Of a DNA stretch of 34,413 nucleotides, positions 31,935-34,413 are shown piece by piece. This stretch comes from an uncultured Lachnospiraceae bacterium. GTDB lineage: Bacteria > Bacillota > Clostridia > Lachnospirales > Lachnospiraceae. Below the pieces are notes generated by a model, which was given only the letters and a program-made list of their open reading frames with translations, was not told the origin of the DNA and did no database searches. Location of the stretch: NCBI GenBank assembly GCA_910588965.1, contig CAJUSO010000040.1:1-34413 (forward strand). The letters run 5' to 3'. The translations under genes and the position numbers were made by a program. The number at the start of each line of letters is the position of its first letter. Within the stretch, counting starts at the first letter, position 1.

Positions 31935-33012
31935 AATAGTCTCGATACAAGATTCATATGCAAAATTATTATCTGTACTGATTCCTGAATTAGAATCTGG
32001 GCGAGTACCGGAAGCTTTAGATGAAATTAATTTGTTTTGGATTCGAAATATAGATGTTGTACAACTATATTTGAAGGCTATGTTTTCAGGAAATGAAAGT
32101 TATGTATTTACAGCAGCAACATTTATGGATTTTGATGATAAAGAACATCTTCCTTTTTTGGTGATAGGAGAAAAACATATACTTGATGATCCTTTAAATA
32201 GGTATTCAGAGATATATAATAAAATTTCCAATAGTAATGATATGGAGTATCTTTATAACCAAATTCGGGTAACTGCCAAAGATAATCTAAAAATTTTGAA
32301 AGACGTTAAGAATAATATACTTATATTGCCATTAAGAATTTTAAATCAATCAAGTACATACAAATCTCTTTTCCAAATTGGAGAGCAGGCGTTTATAAGT
32401 CTTTTTGATGAAATAGAGAGTCTGAAAGATTATTTCAATAAATGTAATAGCATTAATGATATCATGCGGTATGCTAGAAAAGATTTTGGAAAACTAGTAA
32501 TGTTTTCTGAAAGTGATGATGAGTCTTTAGAATTTGAAAAAAGATATGAGATTGCATTATCTGAAACACATTACATGGTAGACTCAAATAAATCAGATTC
32601 ATACAACTTTTTTATATTAGTGTTTGGTTGTATTCAGCAGGCAATTGATATTATAGCATCGTGTATTGAATATGGATGTATTCCATACATTAGGTATCCG
32701 GTAGCGTTTCACTATATTTCATTGCTGTCGGAAAATATGACAGATATTGAACAAATAATAATGCTTCGGTATAAAATGAGTATAGCATTTGTGGTGTATA
32801 GACTTTGTGATAAGGAAAGACTTGCAACAGTTTCAATAGATGAATTCCTTATAAAAAATCAAGAGTATAATTTCAATAAAAGGTTATTCTGCACATTGGA
32901 ACAGAATGGAATTAATGAACGCAATTTTTTAGGTCATACTGTTACGCAAGTCGTGGTAGATGAACTTGAGAAATTCTATAGTATTTTAAATAACAAAGAT
33001 ACTGATGAATGA
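31909..33012 (+). CDS. Unknown 367-aa protein, partner of the preceding gene
   Basis: This protein is not recognised. The start is a TTG at 31909, chosen because GAGGTGAC lies 7 bases upstream inside the previous gene; no better ATG follows nearby. The protein is helical and moderately acidic, with no signal peptide. Segments such as FNFFILVFGCIQQAIDIIAS-like helices (about 225-250) are hydrophobic but probably buried. The C-terminal part ends NERNFLGHTVTQVVVDELEK, where a conserved-looking Asn-Phe-Leu-Gly-His could be functional. The 26-bp overlap with the upstream gene implies coupled translation and a shared complex. A TATAAT-like box occurs at about 33040, past its end. Function cannot be stated. 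Confidence 0.82.
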   Translation: MKLNLLQNKIVSIQDSYAKLLSVLIPELESGRVPEALDEINLFWIRNIDVVQLYLKAMFSGNESYVFTAATFMDFDDKEHLPFLVIGEKHILDDPLNRYSEIYNKISNSNDMEYLYNQIRVTAKDNLKILKDVKNNILILPLRILNQSSTYKSLFQIGEQAFISLFDEIESLKDYFNKCNSINDIMRYARKDFGKLVMFSESDDESLEFEKRYEIALSETHYMVDSNKSDSYNFFILVFGCIQQAIDIIASCIEYGCIPYIRYPVAFHYISLLSENMTDIEQIIMLRYKMSIAFVVYRLCDKERLATVSIDEFLIKNQEYNFNKRLFCTLEQNGINERNFLGHTVTQVVVDELEKFYSILNNKDTDE

Positions 33013-33132
33013 AGAATCTAATTTTTCAGATATGATGGGTATAATAGAGTAAGCGGAGAGGAAAATGTAAAAAGTTTTCTATAATACAATGAGTAGGTGC
33101 TAAATTCAACTTAAGAATAGGAAGGCGCCCGT

Positions 33133-33249
33133 TTGCTGGAAAAGGGGTACAAGAATGTGTTTGAGAGTCTATCAAAGGAAAAACAGGCGGAACTTATCAT
33201 GAGAAAAGACGACTTTGCAAAAAAAGGCAGATATTACTCCGTAAAATGA
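33133..33249 (+). pseudogene. C-terminal gene fragment in the gap after the unknown pair
   Basis: A frame without a proper start reads LEKGYKNVFESLSKEKQAEL, then IMRKDDFAKKGRYYSVK and stops. It looks like the end of a mobile-element-associated protein, truncated at its 5' side by a stop at 33118-33120. The rest of 33013-33435 is AT-rich, has only short degenerate frames, and probably is decayed island DNA. Confidence 0.35.
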
Positions 33250-33435
33250 TTTTTGCGAAAAGAAAACGCTCTATGTAGAGGGAAAAAAAGATTAGAATGG
33301 CTCTGTATATGATAAATATGCAGGGCTTTTCTTAACCAGCAAAATATTTGTGATTGAATAATAGAAAGATAGAATGAATGATGCGGGTTTCACAGTGTAA
33401 TCATTGAGTTCTTATGGGTTATCGCTTCCTAAATA

Positions 33436-34308
33436 TTATTTCAATAAATCCAGCGCCAGCTCCATTTGTGGGCTTATCCATTTATTTTTGTGATAAATAT
33501 AAAAAGAGTTATATGTTTTTTCATCAAGTTCCGTTTTGACTGGCATAAGAGAACCGTTTTTTAATTCTTCCCCAATAGAGTAAGTGGGAACAACCGCAAT
33601 TCCTAAATTATTCATAACGCATCTTTTTACGGCTTCGATACTCTGCACTTTCATGGGAGGATTAAGAAGAATATCCTTTTCGGAAAGGTATTTATCCATA
33701 TCCAATTGATAATAGCCGTCCGGCTCATTACAGATTAGACTGAACGGTTTGCTCTGATGTGGTGTGATAAAATCAAGCAGATTGCTATTGGCAAAAGGAG
33801 AAGCAACAAGAACCGTCTTATATTTGCCGAGTTTTTTATGTACTATGCTGTCGGGATAACTGTCTTTTTCACAATTTATACCTATATCGGCTGTTCCATC
33901 AATGATAGACTGGTTGACTTCCCCCGATGTTAGCGAATTAATTATAAGCTGTACATTAGGGGCTTCATGCGAAAACGCTTGTATAAACGGCTGCATTGTA
34001 TATATCAGAATAGAGTCTGGAATTGCCAGCTTTAATGAGCCTGATATTTCAGACAGGCTTTTCCCGTAATTGCTGATTTGTTCCGCTCCCTGTAAAATCA
34101 TATCAATATAAGGCATAATATCTTTCCCTGCCTGTGTAAGTTCCATGCGTCTGCCTATTTTCTCAAATAATTTCAAAGCCAGTTCATCTTCGAGCTGTTT
34201 TATTTGGAATGTGACCGTAGACTGTGTATAGCCTAACTTATCTGCCGCTTTTTGAAAACTTCCCATTTCAAGGATTGTTTTGAATGTAACCAAACTCTTT
34301 GTATTCAC
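33436..34308 (-). CDS. LysR-family transcriptional regulator
   Basis: This 290-aa regulator has an N-terminal winged helix-turn-helix at about 1-62 (FKTILEMGSFQKAADKLGYT, QSTVTFQIKQLEDELALKLF, then EKIGRRMELTQAG). An effector-binding periplasmic-protein-like domain spans about 90-290 (LKLAIPDSILIYTMQPFIQA, GTADIGINCE, NNLGIAVVPTYSI). The start is GTG at 34308, with AAGGAG nine bases upstream. LysR regulators usually control a divergent gene; the region to the right has repeats and possible promoter elements facing out of the window, so its target is probably just beyond base 34413. Confidence 0.95.
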   Translation of the reverse strand: MNTKSLVTFKTILEMGSFQKAADKLGYTQSTVTFQIKQLEDELALKLFEKIGRRMELTQAGKDIMPYIDMILQGAEQISNYGKSLSEISGSLKLAIPDSILIYTMQPFIQAFSHEAPNVQLIINSLTSGEVNQSIIDGTADIGINCEKDSYPDSIVHKKLGKYKTVLVASPFANSNLLDFITPHQSKPFSLICNEPDGYYQLDMDKYLSEKDILLNPPMKVQSIEAVKRCVMNNLGIAVVPTYSIGEELKNGSLMPVKTELDEKTYNSFYIYHKNKWISPQMELALDLLK

Positions 34309-34335
34309 CTTTTATCACTCCTTAATACATTCAAT

Positions 34336-34356
34336 ATATCGAATTAAGATATCGAA
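34336..34356. promoter_or_regulatory. Repeat operator upstream of the LysR gene
   Basis: ATATCGAA occurs twice (34336-34343 and 34349-34356), 13 bp apart, in a very AT-rich stretch upstream of the regulator start. It lies between the LysR gene and a possible divergent promoter at the right edge, as expected for a LysR binding site. Confidence 0.4.
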
Positions 34357-34413
34357 ATTATTAAATTTTTTAATTGTATTTCTTGTGTTATTATAAAACA
34401 GCAGGCAGGAAAT

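Noticed and set aside
1..34413. tRNA or rRNA genes
   Set aside because: No cloverleaf-like segment with a T-loop consensus or rRNA-like stretch was noticed on either strand.

Overview
The window looks like a chromosomal segment of a gut-type Firmicute, most probably a Lachnospiraceae-like Clostridium relative. The reasons are strong AGGAGG-type ribosome binding sites, pyruvate phosphate dikinase, a sugar ABC transporter without its own ATPase, very large secreted glycosidases ending in Lys-rich Ig-like/Fn3-like wall domains, and a dense scatter of small toxin-antitoxin loci. The species cannot be fixed from the sequence alone.

Layout. (1) About 1-4960 is an AT-richer, all-minus-strand accessory stretch. 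It holds a lipoprotein (cut by the window edge), a VanS/VanR-like histidine kinase and response regulator, a PIN-domain toxin followed by a 55-aa partner, a frameshifted retropepsin-like protease gene, a frameshifted SHOCT-domain remnant and a block of RNA-like hairpins. An 18-bp motif lies upstream of both the regulator gene and the lipoprotein gene, so these probably form one regulatory circuit. (2) 5017-7644 is ppdK (minus) with a structured leader. (3) 8026-23257 (plus) is a carbohydrate utilisation locus: solute-binding lipoprotein, two permeases, a cytoplasmic GH31 alpha-glycosidase, then two giant secreted proteins. The first has a clan GH-A-like catalytic region, CBM35/CBM6-like modules, a duplicated ~200-aa domain and four BIG2 domains. 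The second has a LamG-like domain, a GH43 domain and a basic wall domain. A plausible model is extracellular cleavage of a branched plant or host glycan by the giants, import by the ABC system using an ATPase encoded elsewhere, and cytosolic trimming by GH31. (4) 23340-27378 holds a TipA-like MerR regulator with a classical 19-bp-spacer promoter, then two minus-strand acyl/aryl-CoA ligases (an ANL ligase and a PaaK-type enzyme). (5) 27560-28687 has an intact mazEF pair and a DinJ/YafQ pair whose toxin is truncated. (6) About 28680-33250 is an AT-rich, degraded genomic island. Gene fragments lead into a ~175-bp sequence that occurs twice (29022-29199 and 30179-30353). Each copy is followed by a hairpin and then cargo: dinD after the first, an overlapping pair of unrecognised genes (491 and 367 aa) after the second. 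(7) 33436-34308 is a minus-strand LysR regulator, with what may be a divergent promoter region running off the right edge.

The most unusual signals are the repeat-headed cargo modules with the unknown two-gene unit, the retropepsin-like gene with an A7 slippery run and a downstream hairpin at its frame break, and the giant glycosidase whose CBM appears to be split by a duplicated domain.
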